From assembly GCA_963763955.1 (NCBI GenBank), contig CAVXQP010000009.1, positions 62,001-126,000 on the forward strand: a stretch of 64,000 nt of DNA, given 5' to 3'. Every line of letters begins with the position of its first letter. The stretch's first letter is position 1. The position numbers were made by a program, and so were the translations under genes. Below are positions 19,493-27,759 of the stretch, in pieces. The notes below the pieces were generated by a model. That model made no database searches. It saw nothing but the letters and a program-made list of their open reading frames with translations, and was not told the origin of the DNA. The stretch comes from DASUPK01 sp963763955 (lineage in GTDB: Bacteria; Actinomycetota; Thermoleophilia; Solirubrobacterales; 70-9).

Positions 19493-20482
19493 CTAGACGG
19501 GGACGGCCGGGTGGCCGAGCTGGCCGACGAGAGCCCGAGCCTCGGCGAGGTCGTCGCTCTCCTGGAAGGAGGTGGTGGTGGCCCGGTCCGCCTCGAGTCG
19601 CTCGAGATACCACGGGTAGAACTTGCGCAGGTATCGGGCGGCGCGCTCGCGGCCGAGGTGCTCCTCCGCACGATCCATCACCCAGAGCAGCTCCGCGATC
19701 ACCTGATCGGGTTCCGGCGGGATGCGTCGCGCGCCCGTCAGCTCCTCGAAGATCCAGGGGTTGCCGAGCGATCCGCGCGCGATCATCACCGCGTCCGCGC
19801 GCGAGGCCTCGTAGGCGTGGCGCGCCCCTTCGGCGCTGTCGAGGCCGCCGGAGATGATCAGGGGGACCGGGATGCGATCGACCAGTTCCCGAGCGAGCCC
19901 GTAGTCGGGGCTTCCCTTGTGCTGGGTCGCGGCCGAGCGCGGGTGGAATGCGATCGCCGCCACGCCTGCCTCCTCCGCCAGCCGCAGCGCCAGGTCGAAT
20001 CCCTCGCAGCCGCCGCGGGCCAGCCCGGAGCGGAGCTTGACCGTAACCGGGCGCCCGCGGCCGCCTTCTCGGGCGGCCGTCGCGATCCGCACCGCCAAGT
20101 CGGGGTCGGCGAGCAGGGCGGCGCCGGCCCCGGTCTTGCAGACCTTGCGCACGGGGCAGCCCATGTTGATGTCGATGATGTCCGCGCCGGCATCGGCGAC
20201 GATCTCCGCGGCCGAGCGCATCACCGCGGGGTCCTGTCCGAACAGCTGGACCGAGACCGGATGCTCGTCCGGGTGGAGCCTGAGCAGGTCCCGCAGAGTG
20301 CGCTCGTTGCGGTAGTGCAGTCCGAAGCTCGAGACCATCTCGGAGACGGCGAGGCCTGCACCGTGCCGACGGGCCTGCAGGCGCACGAACCAGTTTCCGA
20401 TGCCGGCCAGGGGCGCCAGCAGGACGCGATTCGAGATCTCGACGTCGCCGATGCGGAAGGGTGAGGTGAGGGGCGGCTGCAT
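19493..20482 (-). CDS. dus: tRNA-dihydrouridine synthase
   Basis: FMN-dependent reduction of uridines in tRNA D-loops. The 329-residue TIM barrel has NMGCPVRKV with catalytic Cys109, the FMN-binding LLAPLAGI start, VKLRSG, and IARGSLGNPWIF. The ATG lies 3 nt after the coaX stop, so the two genes are co-transcribed. Confidence 0.93.
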   Translation of the reverse strand: MQPPLTSPFRIGDVEISNRVLLAPLAGIGNWFVRLQARRHGAGLAVSEMVSSFGLHYRNERTLRDLLRLHPDEHPVSVQLFGQDPAVMRSAAEIVADAGADIIDINMGCPVRKVCKTGAGAALLADPDLAVRIATAAREGGRGRPVTVKLRSGLARGGCEGFDLALRLAEEAGVAAIAFHPRSAATQHKGSPDYGLARELVDRIPVPLIISGGLDSAEGARHAYEASRADAVMIARGSLGNPWIFEELTGARRIPPEPDQVIAELLWVMDRAEEHLGRERAARYLRKFYPWYLERLEADRATTTSFQESDDLAEARALVGQLGHPAVPV

Positions 20483-20485
20483 GGC

Positions 20486-21250
20486 CTAAGTGTTGCGCTC
20501 ATTGATCAGGCGAAGGCCCCGCAGAGTGAGCAGCGGGTCGACCTCGTCGATCGTCTCGCAGTGCGGAGCGATCGTCGCCGCGAGGCCACCCGTCGCAATG
20601 AAGGTCGCGGGCTCGCCGAGCGCCTCGGCGAGGCGCCGATCGATGCCATCGACGAGGCCGGCGAAGCCGTAGGTGAAGCCGGCCTGGATGGCTGCCTGCG
20701 TGTGCTTGCCGATCGGTCCCTCCGGGGCGGAGAGATCGATCCGCGGGAGCTTCGCCGTGCGCGAGGTGAGGGCCTCCAGCGAGATCTCGACCCCCGGTCC
20801 GATCACGCCGCCGAGGTACTCGCCGGCACCCGAGACCACGTCGAAGTTGGTCGAGGTGCCGAAGTCGACCGCCACGCAGGCTCCGTTCACCTTCGCATGT
20901 GCCGCGACGGCGTTGACGAGGCGGTCCGCCCCGAGCTCGTGCGGGTTGTCGACCAGGATCGGCATCCCGGTCTTCAGGGTCGGCCCCACCAGCAGGCAGG
21001 CCCTGCCCAGGTAGCGCTCGGTGAGGTGCTCGTACTCGGGCCCGAGCTGCGGGACCACGGTGGAGACGATCGCCCCGTCGAGGCTCTCGAAGCTCAGATC
21101 GTCGAGCTCGAGTAGGCGCGAGATCGTCCCCGCCAGCTCATCGGCCGTGGCGCTCGGCACCGTGCCCAGCCGCCAGTCACGAACCAGCTCCTCCCCGTCG
21201 AAGGCGCCGAGGTGCGTCTGCGTATTGCCGACGTCGACCGCGAGCAGCAT
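20486..21250 (-). CDS. coaX: Type III pantothenate kinase
   Basis: First step of coenzyme A synthesis, K+-dependent. The 254 residues show the ASKHA phosphate motif LLAVDVGNTQT at the N terminus, HELGADRLVN, and DFGTSTNFD. Start ATG 21250 is preceded by TATTCT ending 6 nt upstream, so the transcript is probably leaderless. Divergent from the GST-like gene. Confidence 0.95.
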   Translation of the reverse strand: MLLAVDVGNTQTHLGAFDGEELVRDWRLGTVPSATADELAGTISRLLELDDLSFESLDGAIVSTVVPQLGPEYEHLTERYLGRACLLVGPTLKTGMPILVDNPHELGADRLVNAVAAHAKVNGACVAVDFGTSTNFDVVSGAGEYLGGVIGPGVEISLEALTSRTAKLPRIDLSAPEGPIGKHTQAAIQAGFTYGFAGLVDGIDRRLAEALGEPATFIATGGLAATIAPHCETIDEVDPLLTLRGLRLINERNT

Positions 21251-21256
21251 GCGCGG

Positions 21257-21266
21257 AGAATAGGAT
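21257..21266. promoter_or_regulatory. Overlapping divergent -10 boxes for coaX and the GST-like gene
   Basis: TATTCT on the minus strand (21257-21262) serves coaX; TAGGAT on the plus strand (21261-21266) serves the GST-like gene. They share the TA at 21261-21262. Each ends 6-7 nt from its start codon, and only 23 bp separate the two starts. Confidence 0.55.
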
Positions 21267-21273
21267 GAGCTCC

Positions 21274-22014
21274 ATGGGGGAGGCGAAGCTCTACGTGATT
21301 CCTGGGTCGCATCCTTCGCGGACCGCGATGCTGATGCTGGACCGCAAGGGCATTCCCTTCAAGCGGGTCGACCTGATGCCCGTGATCTCCAAGGGCGTCC
21401 TGCGAGCGCAGGGCTTCCCCGGAGTGACCGTGCCCGCGCTGAAGCTCGAGGGAAGGAAGGTTCAGGGCTCGCGCGAGATCGGCCGCGAGCTCGACCACAT
21501 CCAGCCCGAGCCGCCCCTCTACCCGGCCGACCCCGAGAAGCGCGGCAAGGTCGAGGAGGCTGAGGAATGGGGAGACCAGTTCCAGCAGAAGCCCCGCCGG
21601 TTCAGCTGGTGGGCGTTCAAACGGAATCGCGCGCCGATGGCGAGCTACTCGGAGGGCGCGCGTCTCGGGGTGCCGGTCGGCCTCGCCGTGAAGACGGGTG
21701 GGCCGATCGTCTGGGCGGCCGCGAAGCTGAACGAGGCGACGGACGAGAACGTGCGCGCCGACCTGGCCTCGCTGCCGGCCGACCTCGATCGGATCGACCA
21801 GTGGATCGCCGATGGCGTCATGGGCGGCGGCGAGCCGAACGCGGCCGACTACCAGATCGCTCCCAGCGTCTCGCTCGCCATGACCTTCGACGACCTCCGG
21901 CCGTACATCGAGGGCAGGCCCTGCGGAGAGATGGCGAAGCGGATCGTGACCGACTTCCCGGGCAGGACACCGCCAGTCTTCCCGTCCGAGTGGCTCGCGG
22001 GCCTGCCCCGCTAG
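21274..22014 (+). CDS. Glutathione S-transferase-fold protein
   Basis: The 246 residues show a thioredoxin-like N-terminal domain (KLYVIPGSHPSRTAMLML, then GVTVPALKLEG and SREIGREL) and an all-helical C-terminal domain, as in glutathione S-transferases. Actinobacteria often lack glutathione, so the thiol partner is uncertain. ATG 21274 is preferred over ATG 21265 because the latter lies inside the -10 box. Its end overlaps the convergent folK by 4 nt. Confidence 0.75.
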   Translation: MGEAKLYVIPGSHPSRTAMLMLDRKGIPFKRVDLMPVISKGVLRAQGFPGVTVPALKLEGRKVQGSREIGRELDHIQPEPPLYPADPEKRGKVEEAEEWGDQFQQKPRRFSWWAFKRNRAPMASYSEGARLGVPVGLAVKTGGPIVWAAAKLNEATDENVRADLASLPADLDRIDQWIADGVMGGGEPNAADYQIAPSVSLAMTFDDLRPYIEGRPCGEMAKRIVTDFPGRTPPVFPSEWLAGLPR

Positions 22015-22529
22015 ACAGGGGGCGGGCCGGCCAAGGTCACCCGCTGGCCCGGCCCGAGCGCGTCGAGCGCCGCCCGCAGCTTCGTCCCGTTGGGGAGGGC
22101 CAGCTCGGGGTCCAGCTCCAGTAGCGGCGCCAGCACGAAACGCCGCGAGGTCACCTCCGGGTGCGGCAGCGTGAGTCGTTCGGTGCTCAGCTGGAGGTCG
22201 CCGAGGAGGAGAAGATCGATGTCGATCAGCCGCGGCCCATGGCGGGGGCCTCCAAAGACCCTTCCTTGCTCGGCCTCGATCGCCTTGCACACCTCGAGCA
22301 GCTCCTCGGGGCCCAGCGCCGTGCTCACCCGGACCGCAGCATTGAGAAAGTCGGGCTGATCGAGGATCTCGCCGACGGGCTCCGTCTCATAGAGCGAGGA
22401 GACCGCTTCCACGGCGACCGAGTGGGCCCGCAGCTCCTCGATCGCCCGGGCGAGCTGCGATTCCCGGTCGCCGACGTTGGAGCCCAGGCCGAGGTAGCCC
22501 ACCGTCACTTCACGGTCGCGCTGTCGCAC
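22011..22529 (-). CDS. folK: HPPK, 6-hydroxymethyl-7,8-dihydropterin pyrophosphokinase
   Basis: Folate synthesis: transfers pyrophosphate from ATP to the pterin alcohol. The 172 residues contain GYLGLGSNVGDRESQL at the start and the signature GPRLIDIDLLLLGD. GTG 22529 or an in-frame GTG seven codons on could be the start. It follows folB by 9 nt. Confidence 0.93.
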   Translation of the reverse strand: MRQRDREVTVGYLGLGSNVGDRESQLARAIEELRAHSVAVEAVSSLYETEPVGEILDQPDFLNAAVRVSTALGPEELLEVCKAIEAEQGRVFGGPRHGPRLIDIDLLLLGDLQLSTERLTLPHPEVTSRRFVLAPLLELDPELALPNGTKLRAALDALGPGQRVTLAGPPPV

Positions 22530-22538
22530 GCCCTCGCA

Positions 22539-22961
22539 TCAAACGCCGTCCTCGTCGTCCGACTCCCGGTCAAGCGAACGCTCGAGAGTCACCTCCACCC
22601 CGGCCTCCTGCACCTGGTAGGGAAGGGGCGGCTCGGGCTTGGCCGCGCGCACGCGGACCGACTCGCAGTCGAACCGCTCCATGAGCCGGCCCGCCACGAC
22701 CTGGCAAAGGCGCTCGAGGGTGCGGTAGCTCTTCTCGGTCGCGGCGAGCGCGACGATGTCGCACACCTCTGAGTAGTCGACGGTGTCCTCGACCCGATCG
22801 GTGAGAACCGCGTCGCACTCTGGAACGTCGAAGGTCAGATCGAAGTCGAGCCGCTGGCCGACCTCCTGCTCGGCGTCCGTGACGCCGTGGTGCGTATAGA
22901 TGGAGAGGCCGCGGACCTCGACCTCGACCGACGGCTGCACGGATTCCTCGTGCTCATCCAC
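22539..22961 (-). CDS. folB: Dihydroneopterin aldolase
   Basis: Folate synthesis: converts dihydroneopterin to hydroxymethyl-dihydropterin. About 140 residues, with VEVRGLSIYTHHGVTDAEQ and the C-terminal VRAAKPEPPLP. GTG 22961 is chosen because TACTTT (22968-22973) ends 6 nt upstream; the longer frame from 23015 would overlap the divergent hydrolase gene. Confidence 0.9.
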   Translation of the reverse strand: MDEHEESVQPSVEVEVRGLSIYTHHGVTDAEQEVGQRLDFDLTFDVPECDAVLTDRVEDTVDYSEVCDIVALAATEKSYRTLERLCQVVAGRLMERFDCESVRVRAAKPEPPLPYQVQEAGVEVTLERSLDRESDDEDGV

Positions 22962-22993
22962 GGCGCCAAAGTAGCGGGTCGTGTAAGGCTGTC

Positions 22994-23894
22994 GTGGCCA
23001 TCCCCACCACCGCACTCGAACATCACTTCGCGGAGCTGGGCCAGTGCCGCCTGCACTACGTGAGCCGCGGCGAGGGCAAGCCGATCCTGTTCCTGCACGG
23101 CTTCCCGCAATTCTGGTTCCTGTGGCGGCGCCAGCTCGCCGACCTCGGCGACGATCACGCCGTCTTCGCGCCGGACATGCGCGGCTACAACCTCTCCTGC
23201 AAGCCGGAGGATCCCGAGGCTTACCGGATGCGCCATCTGCTCGCTGACGTCAAGGAACTGATCGAGCAGCTCGACGTCGCGCCGCTGACGCTCGTGGGAC
23301 ACGACTGGGGCGGGATCGTCTCCTGGGCCTTCGCCCTCAAGTACCCGGAGATGCTCGAGCGGCTGGTGATCATCGACGCGCCGCCTCCGTTCACCTGGAA
23401 CAGGGACCTGCGCGAGAGCCCGAAGCAGCGCAGCGCCGTCAACTACATGATCGAGCTCTCCAAGCCGGCACCCGAGCCCGAGGAGATGCTCGAGGCCAAC
23501 GACTTCTCGATGATCGACGCCATCATGCGCCGCATCGGCGGCCGCGCCGCGCAGCTCTCCGACGAGGAGCTGGCGGCCTACCACGAGGCCTGGGGGCAGC
23601 CGGGGGCGCTGCGCGGCGGACTGAACTACTACCGCGCCGCCCGTATGGGCGAGCAGGTCGCCGGCGCGCGGGGTCCCGGAGGAGTATGCGAGCAAGATCA
23701 CCTCACAGTCGGTCAGCGTCCCGACGCTGGTGATCTGGGGCGAGAACGACGCCGCGCTGCTGCCCTCACTGACGCGAGGGTTGAGCGAGTGGGTCCCTCG
23801 GGTGCGGGTCGAGATCATCCCCGGGGCGGGCCACTGGGTCCCCTACGAGCGCCCGGACGAGGTCAACTCTCTGATCCGCGAGTTCGTGGGGTGA
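22994..23894 (+). pseudogene. Epoxide-hydrolase-like alpha/beta hydrolase, split by one frameshift
   Basis: The first frame gives HGFPQFWFLW, DMRGYNLS and the Asp nucleophile in VGHDWGG. After the G run at 23670-23673 the family sequence continues in another frame (VPEEYASK, LVIWGENDAALL, GAGHWVPYERPDEV) to TGA 23892-23894. Removing one G from GGGG restores a single protein of about 300 residues with all catalytic residues. Probably a sequencing or assembly indel rather than decay. Start GTG 22994 has AAGG 5 nt upstream. Its 3' end overlaps folP by 32 bp. Confidence 0.8.
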
Positions 23895-24678
23895 GGATCG
23901 CGTCGGCGACGGTGAGCGCCTCCTGCATCGGCGCCACATCGTGGACCCGCAGCATCCGCGCGCCGTTGGCGTAGGCGATCACATTCGACGCGATCGTTCC
24001 GCCGAGCCGCTGGTCGACGCCGGCTCCGGTGAGCTTGCCGATGAAGCTCTTACGGGAACTGCCGAAGGCGACCGGGCGGCCGAGCTCGGCGAATTCGCCG
24101 AGCCTGCGGTGTAACTCCAGGTTGTGCTCGACGGTCTTGCCGAAGCCGATCCCGGGATCGATCCAGATGCGCTCCCGGTGGATCCCAGCCACCGTCGCGA
24201 ACTCGATGCGCTCGGCCAGGAAGACCTTGATGTCGTCGACGACGTCGTGGTAGACCGGGTTCTCCTGCATGGTTCGCGGGTCGCCCAGCATGTGCATGAG
24301 CACGACCTCGCAGTCGCGCTCGGCGCAGAGGGCGGCCAGGTCGGGGTCGGCCCGGAGTGCCGTGACGTCGTTGACCATCGAGGCGCCGGCGTCGAGCGCC
24401 GCTCGCGCCACCTCCGTTTTGGAGGTGTCGATGGAGACTTTCGGCCCGTCCTTCGCCAGCGCTTCTACCACCGGCACAACCCGGCCGAGCTCCTCAGCGG
24501 CATCGACGGCCCTCGCCCCGGGGCGGGTGCTCTCGCCGCCGACGTCGAGGATGTCGGCGCCCTCGTCCGCCAGCTCCCGCCCGTGTGCGATCGCCCGCTC
24601 GGGATCAAGGAACTCGCCGCCGTCGGAGAACGAATCCGGCGTCACGTTGACGATCCCCATGATCCTGGGCCTCCCCAC
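23863..24678 (-). CDS. folP: Dihydropteroate synthase
   Basis: Folate synthesis: joins p-aminobenzoate to the pterin. The 271 residues carry both signatures (IMGIVNVTPDSFSDGG and DILDVGGESTRPGA), SMVNDVTAL, and DPGIGFGK, FGSSRKSFIG later. GTG 24678 is preferred (AGGGG upstream); ATG 24660 is the alternative. The open frame extends 5' through the lipoprotein gene without protein-like sequence. Confidence 0.94.
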   Translation of the reverse strand: MGRPRIMGIVNVTPDSFSDGGEFLDPERAIAHGRELADEGADILDVGGESTRPGARAVDAAEELGRVVPVVEALAKDGPKVSIDTSKTEVARAALDAGASMVNDVTALRADPDLAALCAERDCEVVLMHMLGDPRTMQENPVYHDVVDDIKVFLAERIEFATVAGIHRERIWIDPGIGFGKTVEHNLELHRRLGEFAELGRPVAFGSSRKSFIGKLTGAGVDQRLGGTIASNVIAYANGARMLRVHDVAPMQEALTVADAILTPRTRGSES

Positions 24679-24686
24679 GTCGGCCC

Positions 24687-25046
24687 CTACTGCGCTCGGA
24701 TCAGTTGACCCGTCGGCGTCAACTCGACGAAGTGGTGCGTCTGCCCGTCGCGATAGCTCTGGCACTGGTTCATCGGCTGATCGTCGACAGGCTCTCGCGG
24801 GTTGTGCGCGATGTCGGCGGCCCAGTCGGGCAGGCTCGGGAGCTGTTGCGCGATGCAGGGTCCGGCGCTCAGGGTCTGACCCTGCGACTGCGCCTTTTGA
24901 AAGGCGGTCTTGGCCTCGGCGATCGCCTTGGCTTGGTCGCTCGAGCCCCCGCTCGAATCCGAGCCGCCCCCGCAGCCGACCGCCACCAGGGCAACGGCGG
25001 CAAGAACACCGGCAATGAAGAGCCCTGCTGTCGCAGCGGAGCGCAT
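24687..25046 (-). CDS. Small lipoprotein of unknown function
   Basis: The 119 residues have a hydrophobic signal ending in a lipobox-like AVGC at about residue 25, then a Gly/Ser-rich linker and a short charged domain with two further Cys. The lipobox -3 position is Ala rather than Leu, so lipidation is likely but not certain. folP follows 8 nt later. GATACT 7 nt before the ATG could be its own -10 box. Confidence 0.6.
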   Translation of the reverse strand: MRSAATAGLFIAGVLAAVALVAVGCGGGSDSSGGSSDQAKAIAEAKTAFQKAQSQGQTLSAGPCIAQQLPSLPDWAADIAHNPREPVDDQPMNQCQSYRDGQTHHFVELTPTGQLIRAQ

Positions 25047-25074
25047 AAGCCGAAGTATCCCGGCCGCTACTCGC

Positions 25075-25139
25075 GCGGGTGGCGCGGAATCTCATCCGCG
25101 GTGAGATGCCTCGATCCGCGGTGAGATTCCGCGACAGGA
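25075..25139 (+). repeat. Intergenic stem-loop repeat, copy B
   Basis: Arms CGCGGAATCTCA (25083-25094) and TGAGATTCCGCG (25122-25133) pair perfectly around a 27-nt loop (25095-25121). The loop is identical to the copy at 1238-1302, which is inverted relative to this one. The loop contains two TCCGCGG repeats. Located 28 bp after the ftsH stop and before a lipoprotein gene. Confidence 0.8.
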
Positions 25140-25167
25140 CCCGCGCGGCTAGCGGCCGGAATCTCGG

Positions 25168-27129
25168 CTACGAGTCGTTCGCGCGCATCTCGGCCGCACC
25201 GCCGCCGGCGAGGCCGGGACGCGGGCGCGGGCGAGGCTTGGGGCCCTCGCGGGCAGTGCCCTTCTCCTCGACCGGGGGAGCCTCGGGCGGCTTCGCCTCC
25301 TCCTCGTCGGAGAAGACCTCGTCCTCGGGCTTGCCCTCCAGCAGCGCGATGAACTCCTCCGCCTCGATCGTCTCGCGCTCGAGCAGGATCCGCGAGATCG
25401 TGTCGAGCTGCTCGCGGTGCTCGGAGAGGATGTCCTTGGAGGTCTGGTGCGCGTCCTCCACCATCCGGCGGACCTCGTCGTCGATCTCGCGGGCGACCTC
25501 GTCCGAGTAGTCCGGCTCGGCGGAGAACTCACGGCCGAGGAAGGGCATGGAACGGTCGTGGCCGAAGACGCGCGGACCGAGGCGCTCGGACATGCCGAAG
25601 CGCATCACCATCTGCTTCGCGGTCTCGGTCACCTTCTCCAGGTCGTTCGAGGCGCCGGTGGTGATCTCACTGAAGACGATCTCCTCGGCGGCCCGGCCTC
25701 CCAGCGTCATCGCCATCGTGTCGTTGAGCTCCGCGCGGGTGGTGAGGAACTTGTCCTCCGTCGGCAGGGAGATCGTGTAGCCGAGCGCCTGGCCGCGGCT
25801 GATGATCGAAACCTTGTGGACCGGGTCGGAATTGGGCAGCAGGTGCCCGACGATCGCGTGCCCGAGCTCGTGGTAGGCGGTGACCAATCGCTCCTTCTCC
25901 GACATCACCCGGCTCTTCTTCTCCGGGCCGGCGATCACGCGCATGATCCCTTCCTCGAGCTCGGTCATCGTGATCTCGCGCTTGCTCGAGCGGGCCGTGA
26001 GCAGCGCCGCCTCGTTGATCAGGTTGGCGAGGTCGGCTCCCGTGAAGCCGGGCGTCTGGCCCGCGAGCGCGTCGAGATCGATGTTCTGGGCGAGCGGCTT
26101 GCCACGCGTATGGACCTCGAGGATCTGCTTGCGGCCCTTGCGGTCGGGTCGGTCGACGACGATCTGGCGATCGAAGCGGCCCGGCCGGAGCAGCGCCGGG
26201 TCGAGGATGTCGGGGCGGTTGGTGGCGGCGATCAGGATGATGTTGTCCTTCATCTCGAAGCCGTCCATCTCGACGAGCAGCTGGTTGAGGGTCTGCTCCC
26301 GCTCGTCGTGACCGCCGCCCATGCCGGCGCCGCGGTGGCGGCCGACGGCGTCGATCTCGTCCATGAAGATGATGCAGGGGGAGTTCTGCTTCGCCTGCTC
26401 GAAGAGGTCGCGGACGCGCGAGGCGCCCACGCCGACGAACATCTCGACGAAGTCTGAGCCGGAGATCGAGAAGAACGGCACCCCCGCCTCACCGGCGACG
26501 GCGCGGGCGAGCAGCGTCTTACCGGTCCCGGGCGGTCCGTAGAGCAGCACGCCCTTCGGGATGCGGGCGCCCAGCGCCTGGAACTTCTTCGGGTTCTCGA
26601 GGAACTCCTTGATCTCGTGGAGCTCTTGCACGGCCTCGTCCGCTCCGGCGACGTCGCGGAAGGTGATCTTCGGCGCGTCGACCGACATTCGCTTGGCGCG
26701 GGACTTACCGAAGCTCATCACGCGGCTGCCGCCTCCCTGCATCTGGTTCATCAGGAAGATCCAGAAGGCGAAAAACAGCAAGAAGGGCAAGATGTACGTG
26801 AGCAGCGAGAGGAGGCTGGAGCCGCCCTTGCCCTTGATCTCGGTCTTGACGTTGTGCTGCTGGAGGGTGTTGAGCAGCTGGGCCTGGGCTGCGTCGGAGT
26901 CGGGATACGCCTCGTCGTAGCTCGTGCCGTCGTTCTGCTTGACGTTGAGGCTGTTGTCCTTCGTGTTCCAGGTGACCGACTCGATCTGGTCGCTGTTGAC
27001 CCGCTGGACGAAGGTGTTGTAGTCGGGCGTCTCATGGCCCGAGCCCGGACTGATCAGCCGCTGGGCGAAAAACGCCAGCACGACGACGATCAGGATGGGA
27101 AAGGCAGCGCTGCGGAAGAAACGTCTCAC
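25168..27129 (-). CDS. ftsH: ATP-dependent zinc metalloprotease FtsH
   Basis: Membrane-bound AAA protease for quality control. The 653 residues have two membrane helices (about 10-24 and 105-128), Walker A GPPGTGKT at 198-205, a second region of homology RPGRFDRQI near 316-323, and the zinc motif HELGH at 420-424. The C-terminal tail is Pro/Glu-rich, then basic (GPKPRPRPRPG). The start is GTG 27129. The 74-bp gap to hpt shows no clear feature. Confidence 0.97.
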   Translation of the reverse strand: MRRFFRSAAFPILIVVVLAFFAQRLISPGSGHETPDYNTFVQRVNSDQIESVTWNTKDNSLNVKQNDGTSYDEAYPDSDAAQAQLLNTLQQHNVKTEIKGKGGSSLLSLLTYILPFLLFFAFWIFLMNQMQGGGSRVMSFGKSRAKRMSVDAPKITFRDVAGADEAVQELHEIKEFLENPKKFQALGARIPKGVLLYGPPGTGKTLLARAVAGEAGVPFFSISGSDFVEMFVGVGASRVRDLFEQAKQNSPCIIFMDEIDAVGRHRGAGMGGGHDEREQTLNQLLVEMDGFEMKDNIILIAATNRPDILDPALLRPGRFDRQIVVDRPDRKGRKQILEVHTRGKPLAQNIDLDALAGQTPGFTGADLANLINEAALLTARSSKREITMTELEEGIMRVIAGPEKKSRVMSEKERLVTAYHELGHAIVGHLLPNSDPVHKVSIISRGQALGYTISLPTEDKFLTTRAELNDTMAMTLGGRAAEEIVFSEITTGASNDLEKVTETAKQMVMRFGMSERLGPRVFGHDRSMPFLGREFSAEPDYSDEVAREIDDEVRRMVEDAHQTSKDILSEHREQLDTISRILLERETIEAEEFIALLEGKPEDEVFSDEEEAKPPEAPPVEEKGTAREGPKPRPRPRPGLAGGGAAEMRANDS

Positions 27130-27203
27130 GGTGGTGTTCTCTCTGCCCGGGGGTTACGCCCGATTCGCGGTCCCGGATCTAACGCGAGGGTACCAGCGTT
27201 CAT

Positions 27204-27749
27204 TTAGCCGCCTTGAGGGTTTTCCCGCAGTGCAGCGACGTAGGAGAGGTTTCGGAACCGCTCGCCGTGATCGAGGCCGTAGCCGATCGCGAACCGGTTG
27301 GGGATCTCGAAGCCGACGTAGCGGACGGGCAGATCGACGCGGCGCCGCTCCGGCTTGGTGAGCAGCGCGCAGACCTCGATCGACTTCGGTCCTCGGGCGC
27401 GCAGGTTGCGAAGCAGGTAGTGAAGGGTGAGGCCCGAGTCGATGATGTCCTCGACGATCAGGACGTCCCGGTCCGCGATCGGCGCGTCGAGGTCCTTGAG
27501 GATCCGGACCACGCCCGATGAGTCGGTCGCGGATCCGTAGCTCGACACCGCCATGAAGTCGAGCTCGCAGTCGATGGTGAGGTGCCGCATCAGGTCGGCG
27601 AGGAAGGGCACCGCCCCCTTCAGGATCGCGACGAGCAGGGGCGTGCGTTCCCCGTAGTCGGCGCTCACCTCCGCCCCGAGCTCGGCGACTCGGCGCTGAA
27701 GATCCTTCTCGGTGACGAGCACCTCGCCGATCGCGTCGTCCGCTGCCAT
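27204..27749 (-). CDS. hpt: Hypoxanthine phosphoribosyltransferase
   Basis: Purine salvage: hypoxanthine or guanine plus PRPP to IMP or GMP. The 181 residues contain the PRPP loop VLIVEDIIDSGLTL, LLVAILKGAVPF and RYVGFEIPNRFAIGYGLD. TAGACT (27757-27762) ends 7 nt before the ATG and overlaps the tilS stop, so hpt may have its own leaderless promoter within the tilS-hpt-ftsH block. Confidence 0.95.
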   Translation of the reverse strand: MAADDAIGEVLVTEKDLQRRVAELGAEVSADYGERTPLLVAILKGAVPFLADLMRHLTIDCELDFMAVSSYGSATDSSGVVRILKDLDAPIADRDVLIVEDIIDSGLTLHYLLRNLRARGPKSIEVCALLTKPERRRVDLPVRYVGFEIPNRFAIGYGLDHGERFRNLSYVAALRENPQGG

Positions 27750-27759
27750 CTTGCTGAGT

